DNA of 64,000 nucleotides, from contig JAXGZQ010000002.1 in NCBI GenBank assembly GCA_040776905.1, positions 310,001 through 374,000 on the forward strand. Reading direction: 5' to 3'. The notes beneath the pieces were generated by a model. It made no database searches. It was given only the letters and a program-made list of their open reading frames with translations, and was not told where the DNA came from. Position 1 is the stretch's first letter. Each line of letters opens with the position of its first letter. This DNA comes from SLHU01 sp009929975 (lineage in GTDB: Bacteria > Bacillota > Clostridia > Saccharofermentanales > UBA5734). A program made the translations under genes and the position numbers. Below are positions 1 through 8,678 of the stretch, one piece after another.

Positions 1-10
1 GTCGGATCAT

Positions 11-1582
11 TCAGTCGATGAAGATAAAATGATCATTATAGAATGAGGATCGATCGGCGAGCCGAGTGGAAAATTCTGAACCGAACTGTTCCAGCAGGGT
101 CGGCTGGTCTGAATAGAGATTGACACCGAGTCCCAGCTGGTCGCCTTCAATCGAGACCCCGAGGCTGGCGAGTGTTGTCGGGAAGAGATCCAGCGAAGTG
201 AACTGGCGATTGACTGTCCGCGCCGGATCCGCCTCAATCACGCTGTTGATCAGCACATTATAGGTGGTCCGGACATAGTCTTCCGCGATATTCTCGGTAA
301 AATCACGATCCATCGACTGATGATCACCGATGACGATGATGGTGGTCTGTTCATAAAACGGCTGGTCCTGGATCCATTCAACGAAGCCAGTCAGCTGCCG
401 TGACGCGCAGTTCATCACATTGGCATATTGCTCGCCGTGTTCATTGCGGCACAAGGGACAGCGGTAGCCATCTTCGTGGTGCGTATCCACAGTCAGCATG
501 GTGAAATTGAATGGCTGATCGGTATCAGCCAGTTTAAGCAGTTCATCCTTGGCATATTTATAGAGCTTGACATCCTCAAACCCCCACCAGACGCGATAGC
601 CGGCAGGGAACCGGTCATCTTCGATGGCGGTCCAGTAGTCTTTGATCCGGTAGCCGCCATGCTGCTCAAAAAAGGAGCGTCGGCCGCCGAAAGTCGCGTC
701 CGATCCAACCATCAGCATGTTCTGATAGCCGTGTTCCTGCAATATATCGCCGATCGCGTTCACACCGGGAAAAAAGACATCAAACTGGCTCATGGCATTC
801 TGACCGATCGGCAGCTTGAGCGGCAGTCCGGTGCTTTGGGAGAACATGGCCGCGATGGTCCAGCCGGTCCCGGTGACCTGCTGAGCTCCGCCCAGCCGGT
901 CGCGGTTGGAAAAATGCGTGTATTCGCCGGCCAGCCGGGTCAGTTCGGGAATTGTATTGGCTGGAAAGGCCCCCCCAGACTCGATGTCCGCGAAAGTACT
1001 CTCCACCGATTCAAGGTAGATATAGATCAGATTGCGTTTTTCCTCAGGAAAGGTGAGTGCTACATTTTCCGGATCGATATAATGCTCTTCGATGAATGTG
1101 GTGTCGGTCATTTGGGCTTTGACATAGGCAAACACCTGGAAATTATTGTTCGCGACCAGAATCGTCATGATCAGGAAGACCAGGCTGAGCCAGAACGCGA
1201 TGCGCTGCGGATTTTTCCGGGGCAGCAGGCGGATGGCTGAGCGGTGTCTGCCGCGCAGGGCTTTCGGCAATGTCAACTGCCATTTCCAGCGGGTCCGCCG
1301 GCTGAGGATCAGCAGAGTGGTCAGCGCGGCCGTCAGAAGAATTGCCACCGGCAAGGTGTAAATCAGCGCGTCGCGGACGATATCCGGATCGGTTCCTTTG
1401 AGCGGAACCATCAGGTGAAAGACAATTTCCTCGAAATTCAAGTCATTGTAATACATATCGGCCCAGAGCGAGAGACGGAAAAACGCGGTAGCGAAGAAAA
1501 ACAAAATAGTCGCGAGGGTCAGACGCCGCCGTTCTTTTTTGTTCATCGGGACGAAAGGTTCACGTTGGGATCGGATCATCAT
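11..1582 (-). CDS. OpgB/LTA synthase-like membrane phosphoglycerol transferase (sulfatase fold)
   Basis: Membrane-anchored enzyme of the alkaline phosphatase/sulfatase superfamily that probably moves phosphoglycerol groups onto an extracytoplasmic glycan or lipid. Three hydrophobic segments are visible (about residues 21-40, 72-94 and 127-153), followed by a catalytic domain with IYIYLESVE (about 187-195), GTGWTIAAMFSQSTGLPL (238-255), LTVDTHHEDG and VIGDHQS. The WTIAAM..Q.GLPL pattern and only three membrane spans are closer to OpgB/MdoB than to classical five-span LtaS. It has a tight CPLC pair in the middle. The start codon overlaps the rqcH stop (ATGA), so it is the last visible gene of the minus-strand operon. 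An alternative start is the MNKKERRR methionine 12 codons in. Substrate unknown. Confidence 0.75.
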   Translation of the reverse strand: MMIRSQREPFVPMNKKERRRLTLATILFFFATAFFRLSLWADMYYNDLNFEEIVFHLMVPLKGTDPDIVRDALIYTLPVAILLTAALTTLLILSRRTRWKWQLTLPKALRGRHRSAIRLLPRKNPQRIAFWLSLVFLIMTILVANNNFQVFAYVKAQMTDTTFIEEHYIDPENVALTFPEEKRNLIYIYLESVESTFADIESGGAFPANTIPELTRLAGEYTHFSNRDRLGGAQQVTGTGWTIAAMFSQSTGLPLKLPIGQNAMSQFDVFFPGVNAIGDILQEHGYQNMLMVGSDATFGGRRSFFEQHGGYRIKDYWTAIEDDRFPAGYRVWWGFEDVKLYKYAKDELLKLADTDQPFNFTMLTVDTHHEDGYRCPLCRNEHGEQYANVMNCASRQLTGFVEWIQDQPFYEQTTIIVIGDHQSMDRDFTENIAEDYVRTTYNVLINSVIEADPARTVNRQFTSLDLFPTTLASLGVSIEGDQLGLGVNLYSDQPTLLEQFGSEFSTRLADRSSFYNDHFIFID

Positions 1583-3501
1583 GTCACAGCCTCGTTGTGG
1601 TTTGGCTCGGAGCGAACCAGTTGATTAGGATTGAGGGGTTCGACCAACAGCGTCTGGTAGCGGTCGTAGATGACCATGCCGGGCCGCGCGCCGGATGGTT
1701 TGCGTACATGAGCGGCCGGGCAGTAATCGACGGCGACTTTATGGCCGCTGCCGACCGCCGGCTGGCCGTCACGGCCGGACCGGGAGTACCAGGCCGCGAG
1801 ACCGGCCGCTTCCAGCAGGGTCTGTTCCGGTACATCCGATTTTTCACTGCGTACGATGACATGAGTACCGGGCAGATGCTGGACATGTAGCCAGAGATCA
1901 TCTTTCTGCGCGGTTTTCAGTGTCAACTGGTCGTTCTGGTAGTTGTTGCGGCCAACCAGGATGGTCAGACCGTCAGAACTGGTGAAGCGGCGGGGCGGCA
2001 GAGGCGCTTCGTCACTGGAACGTCGTGCTTTTTTTGTCGCGCGGCGATTTGGTTTGTTCTTGCTGCGGCGCCGTCCCGGTTTCTGGCCGCCGGAAAGGTC
2101 AGGGCCCGTGGGCTCTGCCTCATCGCGGCTATCTGGGTCTTTACCGTGGCGGCCAATCCCGGTTTGCCTGACCTCTCGGGCGATCGCGCGCAGATCATCC
2201 ATATCCGCGGCATTGTCCAAAGCACGGCTCAAGCTGTCCAGCCAGGTGAGTTCGTCACGGTCTTCTGCAGCGAGACGCTGGCCGGATTCCAGTCGGGTAC
2301 GGGCTTTCGTGTAGCGGCGGAAATAGATTTTCGCCATCTGAGCGGCTGTCCGGCCTGGCTCCAGCGGAATCTCAATTTCCGCCATTTCCGGATCATAATA
2401 ATCGGTCACCGCCAGGACATCCTGATCGTCACGGATCTGGTGCAGATTGGCGAGGATCAGTTCGCCCCAGCGCTTGTAGGTTTCGCTGCGGCTGCCTTCC
2501 TGCTGGTCTTTTTCATGAATGTCCAGCTTGCGCCGGGTATGGGTGATCTGCTGGTTGATCAGTTTATCCAGATGCTGCCGTTTCTGCTTAAAGGTATTCT
2601 GCCGGTCGCGTTCGAGATAGAAGCGGTCCATCGCTTCAGAGACCGTTGATTCCGGCCGGCTGATCGCGAAACTGGTCAGGGTCAGCGCATGGAAATCGAT
2701 TGGGATCTGAGCCTCGGCATGATCGTAAAAGGTTGCGGGAGCGAACGCACCGCTGTCGATTTTCTGGCACAGATCGAGCATGACACGGTTGAGACGGGCC
2801 AATGCGGACTGATCCAGCCGGCTGATCTGGATGCGGCCATCGAGAAAGGCGCGGTCGGCCACTTCATGGCACAGCTGCGGTGAGAAACCCTGCAGCCGCT
2901 CCAACAGCGCTTTTTCCAGGCCGCGATTCAGCACGGTCGGTCCCAGCCAGTCGTCGCCCGACGAAATCGAGTCGAGAATCTGGCGCGGGGTCAGTTTATT
3001 CTGAGTCGGCGGCAGCCGGTAGGGCCGTGCCGGCATGACTTCACGAACGCGGCTGATCGATTCATCAATATGGAGAATCGCGTCGAGAATCCGGTCTTCA
3101 TGATTGAGCAGGATGATGTTGCTGTGCCGGCCCATGATCTCAACAACCAGTCGTTTTTCCAGACGATCGCCCATCTCGTTGATCGTCATGAAGCGCAGAT
3201 TGAAGATCCGCTCATAATCCGGTGTACTGATTTCCAGCAGACGGGCTCCGGAGAGATGTTTGCGCAGCAGCATGCAGAACATGGGGGGCTGACTGGGATT
3301 GCGGCGGGCTGCTTCGGTCAGGTGAAGCCGGGGGGAGGACGGATTGGCGGAGAGCAGCAGGCGGACATTGCTTGATTCCAGACGGAGCAGCAGCACGATG
3401 TCGTGCCGGTCCGGCTGATGGATCTTGTCGACCCGCGCGTCGCGCAGACTCGAATTCAGTTCAGCCGCTAAACATTTAGCGGTGATACCGTCAAGGGGCA
3501 T
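1579..3501 (-). CDS. rqcH: RqcH-type NFACT protein (ribosome quality control, Ala tailing)
   Basis: NFACT family protein, older name fibronectin-binding protein. Family members bind obstructed 50S subunits and recruit tRNA-Ala to add C-terminal Ala tails to stalled chains. The N-terminal NFACT-N domain covers about residues 1-440 and carries EMGDRLEKRLVVEIMGRHSN near 109; D112-R113 match the conserved DR pair needed for function in RqcH. The NFACT-R domain has GRNNYQND and DLWLHVQHLPGTHVIVR around 525-560. Between them is a long Lys/Arg-rich linker (about 465-510) of low complexity. Length 640 is slightly long for the family because of this linker. The start has a GGGAGGATCC ribosome site. 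It sits downstream of decarboxylase subunits and is translationally coupled to the following transferase gene. Confidence 0.9.
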   Translation of the reverse strand: MPLDGITAKCLAAELNSSLRDARVDKIHQPDRHDIVLLLRLESSNVRLLLSANPSSPRLHLTEAARRNPSQPPMFCMLLRKHLSGARLLEISTPDYERIFNLRFMTINEMGDRLEKRLVVEIMGRHSNIILLNHEDRILDAILHIDESISRVREVMPARPYRLPPTQNKLTPRQILDSISSGDDWLGPTVLNRGLEKALLERLQGFSPQLCHEVADRAFLDGRIQISRLDQSALARLNRVMLDLCQKIDSGAFAPATFYDHAEAQIPIDFHALTLTSFAISRPESTVSEAMDRFYLERDRQNTFKQKRQHLDKLINQQITHTRRKLDIHEKDQQEGSRSETYKRWGELILANLHQIRDDQDVLAVTDYYDPEMAEIEIPLEPGRTAAQMAKIYFRRYTKARTRLESGQRLAAEDRDELTWLDSLSRALDNAADMDDLRAIAREVRQTGIGRHGKDPDSRDEAEPTGPDLSGGQKPGRRRSKNKPNRRATKKARRSSDEAPLPPRRFTSSDGLTILVGRNNYQNDQLTLKTAQKDDLWLHVQHLPGTHVIVRSEKSDVPEQTLLEAAGLAAWYSRSGRDGQPAVGSGHKVAVDYCPAAHVRKPSGARPGMVIYDRYQTLLVEPLNPNQLVRSEPNHNEAVT

Positions 3502-3524
3502 GATGGATCCTCCCGTTTGATGAT

Positions 3525-3791
3525 TTACTTCTTAAGCAGAAAACGCAGCCAGAAGAAAATGGCGACACCGATCAGTTCAAGACCGGTGATCAGGAAAAAA
3601 AGATCAAACTGATTCCCGCTGACCAGAAGATTGAGACTGAGGATGACTGCGCCCAGCAGCGTGATCATCAGCATCCGGCCGAAAAAAGTGAGACTGACCA
3701 GCGTCAGGAAATTGCTGAGCAGTCCCCGGTGCCGCCGGCCCCGTCGTGTGCCTGCGGCTGGTTTGCGCGTCGCTTTGCGTGTTGTCGCCAT
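3525..3791 (-). CDS. Small two-span membrane protein in the decarboxylase operon
   Basis: 88-residue protein I do not recognise. The first 25 residues are strongly basic (repeated Lys/Arg/Thr/Ala), followed by two hydrophobic helices (about 36-57 and 63-84) and a terminal LLKK. It begins six bases after the stop of the gamma-subunit-like gene, with no convincing ribosome site of its own, which suggests translational coupling. Its position between the gamma-like gene and rqcH suggests, but does not prove, a link to the decarboxylase complex. The basic N-terminus predicts that the ends lie in the cytoplasm. Confidence 0.6.
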   Translation of the reverse strand: MATTRKATRKPAAGTRRGRRHRGLLSNFLTLVSLTFFGRMLMITLLGAVILSLNLLVSGNQFDLFFLITGLELIGVAIFFWLRFLLKK

Positions 3792-3796
3792 CGCGC

Positions 3797-3946
3797 TTAT
3801 TCAGCTGAACCGCGGCCTTTGAAGGCCTGCAGCAGTTTGATGGTGAAAAAGAACAGGACGAGTGAGAGAAAAACACCAACCAGTCCGACTCCGGCGACGA
3901 ACAGTCCCTGAGTCAGCAGTGGTGCCTGTTGCAGTGTTTCCAGCAT
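3797..3946 (-). CDS. Minimal OadG-like gamma subunit of a Na+-pumping decarboxylase
   Basis: Only 49 residues: a short N-terminus, one membrane helix (about 13-37, with GLFVAGVGLVGVFLSLVLFF) and a charged tail KGRGSAE. Single-span small subunits of this kind anchor biotin-dependent, sodium-translocating carboxylic acid decarboxylases. The start is fixed by AGGAGAAACCTATC directly before ATG at 3946; a longer upstream reading frame would run into the beta subunit. Typical gamma subunits are longer (about 80-110 residues) and have a Zn-binding or Pro/Ala-rich tail that is absent here. The gap to the beta subunit is 28 bases, so the two are very likely co-transcribed. Confidence 0.7.
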   Translation of the reverse strand: MLETLQQAPLLTQGLFVAGVGLVGVFLSLVLFFFTIKLLQAFKGRGSAE

Positions 3947-3974
3947 GATAGGTTTCTCCTTTCGCGAGTGGTGG

Positions 3975-5168
3975 TCAGGCTCTGCCGACCAGCCAGGTGA
4001 CCAGGGTGATGATGAAGCCGCCGGCGATGATCGAGCCGAGCTGGCCGGAGACATTGGCGCTGATCGCCTGCATCAGGATAAAGTTTTCAGGATCATCTTT
4101 CTTGGCCATTTTCTGAATGACACGGGCCGACATCGGAAAGGCCGAGATACCGGCCGCGCCGATCATCGGATTGATTTTCTTTTTCAGGAAAACATTGATC
4201 AGTTTGGCGAACAAAACACCACCTGCGGTGTCAAAGACGAAGGCCAGCAGACCGAGCAGCATGATCGCCGCGGTTTCCAGCCGGATGAACTTATCAGCGA
4301 CCATCGTTGAACCGATCGTCAGGCCGAGCAGGATCGTGACCAGGTTGGCCAACTCGTTCTGGGCTGATTTGGACAGGCGTTCCAGCACACCGCATTCACG
4401 GATCAGGTTGCCGAACATCAGTGAACCGACCAGCGGCACACTCATCGGGACGAGAATACCGGCGATGATCGTGATCGTGACCGGAAAGAGCAGACGGACA
4501 ATCCGGGAGACCGGTTTATCGCTGTAATCCATGCGGATCTGGCGTTCCTTCTTGCTGGTCAGGGCCCGGATCACCGGCGGCTGGATAATCGGCACCAGTG
4601 ACATATAGGAATAAGCCGCGACCGAAATCGGACCCATGTATTCCTTGAGGTTGAAATGGTTGGCGACATAGATTGTGGTTGGACCGTCAGCCGCGCCGAT
4701 GATGCCGACCGCGGCGGCGAGACGCATCGCGTCCGCACCTTCGATGCCGATCAGCGGCAGGATGATAAGGGTGAGGAGAAAGGTGGCGAAAATACCGAAC
4801 TGGGCTGCCGCGCCGAAAAAGATCATCACCGGCTGGCGGAAGAGCGGTGAAAAATCGATCATCGCGCCGACCGCGATAAAGATCAGAATCGGAAACAGTT
4901 CGGTCGCGATACCGGCATTATAGAGAATCTGGAGAAAACCGGGTTCTTCAGCTGACCCGAGTACGGCCGACGCGCCGGCGAAGACCGGCGGCAGATTGAC
5001 CAGAATCGCGCCGAAGCCGATCGGCAGGAGCAGGGCCGGTTCATAATCCTTGGCGATGGCCAGATAAATCAGGACACCGGCAATGATGAACATGACCAGG
5101 GCCCGCAGGCCATCCATGCTGCCGAAGTAGGTGACACCGGACAGCAATTCATTGAAAATTTCGCTCAT
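3975..5168 (-). CDS. Sodium-translocating decarboxylase beta subunit (OadB/GcdB/MmdB type)
   Basis: Integral membrane carboxybiotin decarboxylase that couples CO2 release to Na+ export. 397 residues from the ATG at 5168, which has a CGGAGGACC ribosome site; this matches the usual family length. The family signature GAADGPTTIYVANHF, holding the Asp thought to act in Na+ and carboxybiotin handling, is in mid-protein. Many hydrophobic helices are present, with FGNLIRECGVLERLSKSAQNEL and a VGIIGAADGPT block typical of the family. No alpha (carboxyltransferase) or biotin-carrier subunit lies in this window, so the substrate (oxaloacetate, glutaconyl-CoA or methylmalonyl-CoA) cannot be assigned. 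First gene of the oadB-oadG-hypothetical-rqcH-transferase operon. Confidence 0.9.
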   Translation of the reverse strand: MSEIFNELLSGVTYFGSMDGLRALVMFIIAGVLIYLAIAKDYEPALLLPIGFGAILVNLPPVFAGASAVLGSAEEPGFLQILYNAGIATELFPILIFIAVGAMIDFSPLFRQPVMIFFGAAAQFGIFATFLLTLIILPLIGIEGADAMRLAAAVGIIGAADGPTTIYVANHFNLKEYMGPISVAAYSYMSLVPIIQPPVIRALTSKKERQIRMDYSDKPVSRIVRLLFPVTITIIAGILVPMSVPLVGSLMFGNLIRECGVLERLSKSAQNELANLVTILLGLTIGSTMVADKFIRLETAAIMLLGLLAFVFDTAGGVLFAKLINVFLKKKINPMIGAAGISAFPMSARVIQKMAKKDDPENFILMQAISANVSGQLGSIIAGGFIITLVTWLVGRA

Positions 5169-5218
5169 AAAGGTCCTCCGTTCTGATGATCGCACCGTCT
5201 GACCGACGGCATACACTG

Positions 5219-5247
5219 ATTATAGACGATAGGGCGCTGCAGGTAAA
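5219..5247 (-). promoter_or_regulatory. Predicted promoter of the decarboxylase-rqcH operon
   Basis: Read on the minus strand: TTTACC (-35), 17-base spacer, TATAAT (-10). A small hairpin with CCGTC/GACGG arms (5195-5209) lies in the predicted leader ahead of the ribosome site. Confidence 0.6.
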
Positions 5248-5278
5248 AGGACAAGTTGAAAGCGCATGGGTCCCGGGC

Positions 5279-6526
5279 TCAGCTCAGTGATCGCTCGCAG
5301 GCTTCGGTGGTTCCGCTCTGTCGGACTTTCGCCAGCAGGGTGCGGATCTTTTCAGTCGGATCGATCAGGACTGACAACGAGGCGTCATGGTTGATCGCGT
5401 CAACCAGCAGGGCAACGAATTTAGACATGTTGACATCAAAGAACCAGGGCGCGGCCAGCAAGTCCGGGCTGCGATAGGTCAGGTTGGTCGCGAAGACCTT
5501 GCTGATCAACCCTTCCTCATAGGCTTTGTTGAATGAGGCCAGCCCGTCGGTAAACAGACCGAAGGTGACCGCGCAGAAGATGCGGTTCGCTTTGCGGTCC
5601 TTGAGCTCACGGGCGATATCGAGCATCGATTCGCCGGATGAGATCATGTCGTCGACGATCAGAATATCCAGTCCTTCCACCGATTCACCGAGAAACTCAT
5701 GAGCAATGATCGGGTTGCGGCCGCCGATGACCTTGGTGTAGTCGCGCCGCTTATAGAAGGTGCCCAGCGGAACCCCGAGCATGGACGCGAAATACATGGC
5801 ACGGCCGATCGCGCCTTCATCCGGGCTGACGACCATCAGTTTCCCATCGCTGATATTGAGGTCCGGCGTACAGTTGACCAGCGCTTTGATCAACTGGTAG
5901 GTGGACGGGATGCTTTCAAAACCACTGGTGGGGATCGCGTTGGCGACACGTTCATCATGCGCGTCAAAGGTGATGATGTTCTTGACACCCAGATCATACA
6001 GCTCTTCCAGCATATGGGCACAGTCCAGCGACTCACGGCTGTTGCGCTTATGCTGGCGGCCTTCATAGAGATACGGCATGATCACATTGATACGGCGGGC
6101 CTTGCCGCTGATCGCCAGGATCACACGTTTGAGATCCTGATAATGATCATCCGGACTCATATGGTTGTCGATATCGAACATGCGATAGGTACAGGAGTAG
6201 TTGGTGACATCGGAGATGATGAAGATATCATGTCCGCGGACCGTATTGGTCAGCATCGCCTTGCCCTCGCCGGACGAGAAGCGGATATTCTCGACGGGAA
6301 CCCGGTAGTCCTGGCGCATGAAACCGGGATAGAGCTCGTCATCACCCGGACTGGCCTCCTGATATTCCATCCGGCGGGTCAGCAGGAAATCATTGACCAG
6401 CTGGGTGAATTTCTGGCTTCCGGTCAGAGGAATCAGGCCGATCGGCCCGACGGGCGCCATCGGGTTGTTCCCGTACTGTTTGTAGATGTAATAGTTGCGA
6501 TCATCCTGGGTCTGGTTTGGCAGCAT
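5279..6526 (-). CDS. prs: Divergent ribose-phosphate pyrophosphokinase, copy 1
   Basis: PRPP synthetase family: makes PRPP from ribose 5-phosphate and ATP for nucleotide, His and Trp synthesis. 415 residues, about 100 longer than the classical form. Recognisable blocks are FSSGEGKA, NVIMPYLYEGRQ, ITFDAHDERVANA (the conserved His is kept), the catalytic flexible loop GTFYKRRDY with an intact K-R-R, and the PRPP loop ILIVDDMISSGESM. The N-terminal NYYIYKQYGNNPMAP block is shared with the neighbouring copy. The canonical RQDRK is replaced by RQHKR. The start has a CGGAGGATC site. It lies 38 bases behind copy 2 and is probably co-transcribed with it. Confidence 0.85.
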   Translation of the reverse strand: MLPNQTQDDRNYYIYKQYGNNPMAPVGPIGLIPLTGSQKFTQLVNDFLLTRRMEYQEASPGDDELYPGFMRQDYRVPVENIRFSSGEGKAMLTNTVRGHDIFIISDVTNYSCTYRMFDIDNHMSPDDHYQDLKRVILAISGKARRINVIMPYLYEGRQHKRNSRESLDCAHMLEELYDLGVKNIITFDAHDERVANAIPTSGFESIPSTYQLIKALVNCTPDLNISDGKLMVVSPDEGAIGRAMYFASMLGVPLGTFYKRRDYTKVIGGRNPIIAHEFLGESVEGLDILIVDDMISSGESMLDIARELKDRKANRIFCAVTFGLFTDGLASFNKAYEEGLISKVFATNLTYRSPDLLAAPWFFDVNMSKFVALLVDAINHDASLSVLIDPTEKIRTLLAKVRQSGTTEACERSLS

Positions 6527-6564
6527 GTTGATCCTCCGATAATTTTTTCAGGCCTGGCCGGTGT

Positions 6565-7782
6565 TCAGCCGTTGCGGCGCCTGTAGTAATCCAGCAGTTT
6601 CTGAATTTTCTCTGTCGGGGTGACCAGTTTGGACAGAGAGGCATCGTGATTGATGGCATCGATCAGCAGAGCGACAAACCGTGAGGCGTCAGCTTCAACG
6701 AACCATGGTGCCGCGAGCAGCTCCGGCGGACGGTAGATCAGATTGGTTGAGAAGATCCGGTCGATGATGCCTTCCGCGTGTGCCTGGTGGAACGCGTCAA
6801 TGCCGGATGTAAACTGGGCAAATGTGACGGCAACGAAGACCCGGCGGGCTCCGCGGGATTTCAGGTCGGACGCGACACGCAGCACCGTCTGTCCGGTCAC
6901 GATCATGTCGTCAATGATCAGGCAGTCAAGTCCGCGCACATCGTCACCGAGGAAGGCCTGTCCCACGACCTGGTAATTGCCGTCGACATTGACCTGGTAA
7001 TTGCGCTTGCGGTAGAACGTACCGAGCGGCACCTCAAACATGGAGGCATAGTACATGGCACGTGATAAGCCGGTTTCATCCGGGCTGATCACCATGAAAT
7101 GCTCTTTGTCGAGACGAAGGTCATCAATGACATGAATCATCGACTCGATGATCTGGTAGGCGGACTGGATGTTCTCGAAGCCCATTCGCGGCACAGCGTT
7201 GGCGACACGGCCGTCATGCGCGTCAAACGTGATGATGTTCTGGACCCCGAGGCTGAACAGGTATTTCAGCATCGCGGCACAGTCAAGCGACTCGCGGGCA
7301 TTGCGCCGGTACTGCCGGCCTTCGTACAGATAGGGCATGATCACATTGATGCGGCGGGCATGGCCGGTGACCGCGAGAATAATCCGGATGAGATCCTGAT
7401 AATGCTCATCCGGACTCATTTCAGTTTCCTGGCTGAATCGTGTATAGGTGCTGCTGCGGTTGAGTACATCGGTGATGATAAACAGATCGTGACCGCGTAC
7501 GGTCTGGCTGATGATGGCCTTGCCTTCACCGGATGTGAAACGCGGTGTATTGACCGCGATGCGATAGTCTGAACGCATGAAGCCGGGCGTTGCAGCCAGT
7601 TCAAGATGATTGTTGACATAAATAGCCCGCCGGTTGCGCAGGAAGAAGTTGACGGAATCTGAGAAGTCACTGGCGAGGTTATGGGCGATCAGGCCGATCG
7701 GGCCGATGGGCTTCATGGTGTTGTCACCATACTGATTATAGATATAATAGTTCTTGTCATCTTCATGACGTGGTGCGGCCAT
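6565..7782 (-). CDS. Divergent ribose-phosphate pyrophosphokinase, copy 2
   Basis: Paralogue of the next gene downstream, 405 residues from ATG 7782 (GGAGGAATCGCC ribosome site; the longer frame has no support). It shares DDKNYYIYNQYGDNTMKP, FTSGEGKA, NVIMPYLYEGRQYRRNARES and ITFDAHDGRVANAVP. The flexible catalytic loop reads GTFYRKRNY rather than KRR, so the first Lys has become Arg while the last Arg is kept. The PRPP loop reads LIIDDMIVTGQTV. One copy could be the main synthetase and the other regulatory, as with eukaryotic PRPP-synthetase-associated proteins; that is inference. First gene of the two-gene unit, with a good promoter 40 bases upstream. Confidence 0.82.
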   Translation of the reverse strand: MAAPRHEDDKNYYIYNQYGDNTMKPIGPIGLIAHNLASDFSDSVNFFLRNRRAIYVNNHLELAATPGFMRSDYRIAVNTPRFTSGEGKAIISQTVRGHDLFIITDVLNRSSTYTRFSQETEMSPDEHYQDLIRIILAVTGHARRINVIMPYLYEGRQYRRNARESLDCAAMLKYLFSLGVQNIITFDAHDGRVANAVPRMGFENIQSAYQIIESMIHVIDDLRLDKEHFMVISPDETGLSRAMYYASMFEVPLGTFYRKRNYQVNVDGNYQVVGQAFLGDDVRGLDCLIIDDMIVTGQTVLRVASDLKSRGARRVFVAVTFAQFTSGIDAFHQAHAEGIIDRIFSTNLIYRPPELLAAPWFVEADASRFVALLIDAINHDASLSKLVTPTEKIQKLLDYYRRRNG

Positions 7783-7821
7783 GGCGATTCCTCCATCAGC
7801 TGAGCGGCAACTGCTCATACC

Positions 7822-7850
7822 ATTATAGCGGATCGGATCGTTCCTGTGAA
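7822..7850 (-). promoter_or_regulatory. Predicted promoter of the tandem PRPP synthetase genes
   Basis: Minus strand: TTCACA, 17-base spacer, TATAAT; five of six and six of six matches to the housekeeping consensus. It faces away from engB in a 151-base divergent intergenic region. Confidence 0.75.
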
Positions 7851-7933
7851 CAGAGACACCTTTTGAAAATTGCTGAAATTGCGCCGTAATCAGCGACGTT
7901 CCTTGTGTGGAACCCCAGTGAAGGGAGCCCGAG

Positions 7934-8563
7934 ATGCCCGTAAATTTCAGAAAAACAACCTTTCTCGGCCTTGCGGCCCGTCTGGACCAGTGCCCGCCGC
8001 CCGACCGGCCTGAGATTGTGATGTCAGGACGTTCGAACGTCGGTAAGTCATCGTTGATCAACGCGCTGGCCGACCACCGCGGCCTGGCCAAGGTCAGCCA
8101 GTCTCCCGGGAAGACCCGGCATATCATTTATTTCAATGTGGACAACCAGCTGCGGCTGACCGATCTTCCCGGCTTCGGATTTGCCCGGGTCGCACGGGAT
8201 GAGCAGGCCCGCTTTTCACAGTTGACGGATCAGTATCTCAACAGCGACCGTCCGGTCGTCCTGATTCTCCATCTGCTCGATATCCGGCATCAGCCGAATA
8301 CGCATGATCTGCAGATGATGGAGTGGTTGATGGCATCAGGCCTGCCCTGGCAGATTGTTCTGACCAAGGCGGATAAACTGAGCCGGGCGCAGCAGGAGCG
8401 GCAGAAACAGCAGATCGCTAAAACGCTCGGTCTGCCAGATACGAGCCAGCTGCTGGCGGTTTCCATCCAGAACCGCCAGGGAATTGAAACGCTGCGCTCT
8501 GTCATCGCGGCCGCGGCCGGTCTGGCCAATGTTCCATCACCGGATGCCGCTGCCGTTGACTGA
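7934..8563 (+). CDS. engB: EngB/YsxC ribosome-assembly GTPase
   Basis: TRAFAC-class small GTPase needed for late 50S subunit assembly. 209 residues, usual size. G1 motif GRSNVGKSS (32-40), G2 Thr at 61 within PGKTRHI, G3 DLPGFGFA (77-84), G4 LTKADKL (143-149) are all intact. The GAAGGGAG ribosome site is well placed. The C-terminus ends in a Pro/Ala-rich tail. It is divergent from the PRPP synthetase genes and precedes comEC by about 115 bases, so it may be transcribed alone or with comEC. Confidence 0.95.
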   Translation: MPVNFRKTTFLGLAARLDQCPPPDRPEIVMSGRSNVGKSSLINALADHRGLAKVSQSPGKTRHIIYFNVDNQLRLTDLPGFGFARVARDEQARFSQLTDQYLNSDRPVVLILHLLDIRHQPNTHDLQMMEWLMASGLPWQIVLTKADKLSRAQQERQKQQIAKTLGLPDTSQLLAVSIQNRQGIETLRSVIAAAAGLANVPSPDAAAVD

Positions 8564-8678
8564 TCCTTTTCCGTCCTGATGTCGAAGGACGCCGGATCCT
8601 GGCGTTTTCTGACGACTGAATCATCCTTTTTTTATTGTTTCCGCCTCTATCATGGTGATGAAGGGAGGCGGAGACCTG

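Noticed and set aside
428..1240. 270-residue plus-strand reading frame
   Set aside because: Lies antisense to the intact OpgB-like gene, has no ribosome site or known motif; a GC-driven shadow.
5699..6586. 295-residue plus-strand frame opposite PRPP synthetase copy 1
   Set aside because: Antisense shadow of a conserved gene; composition and motifs unlike a real protein.
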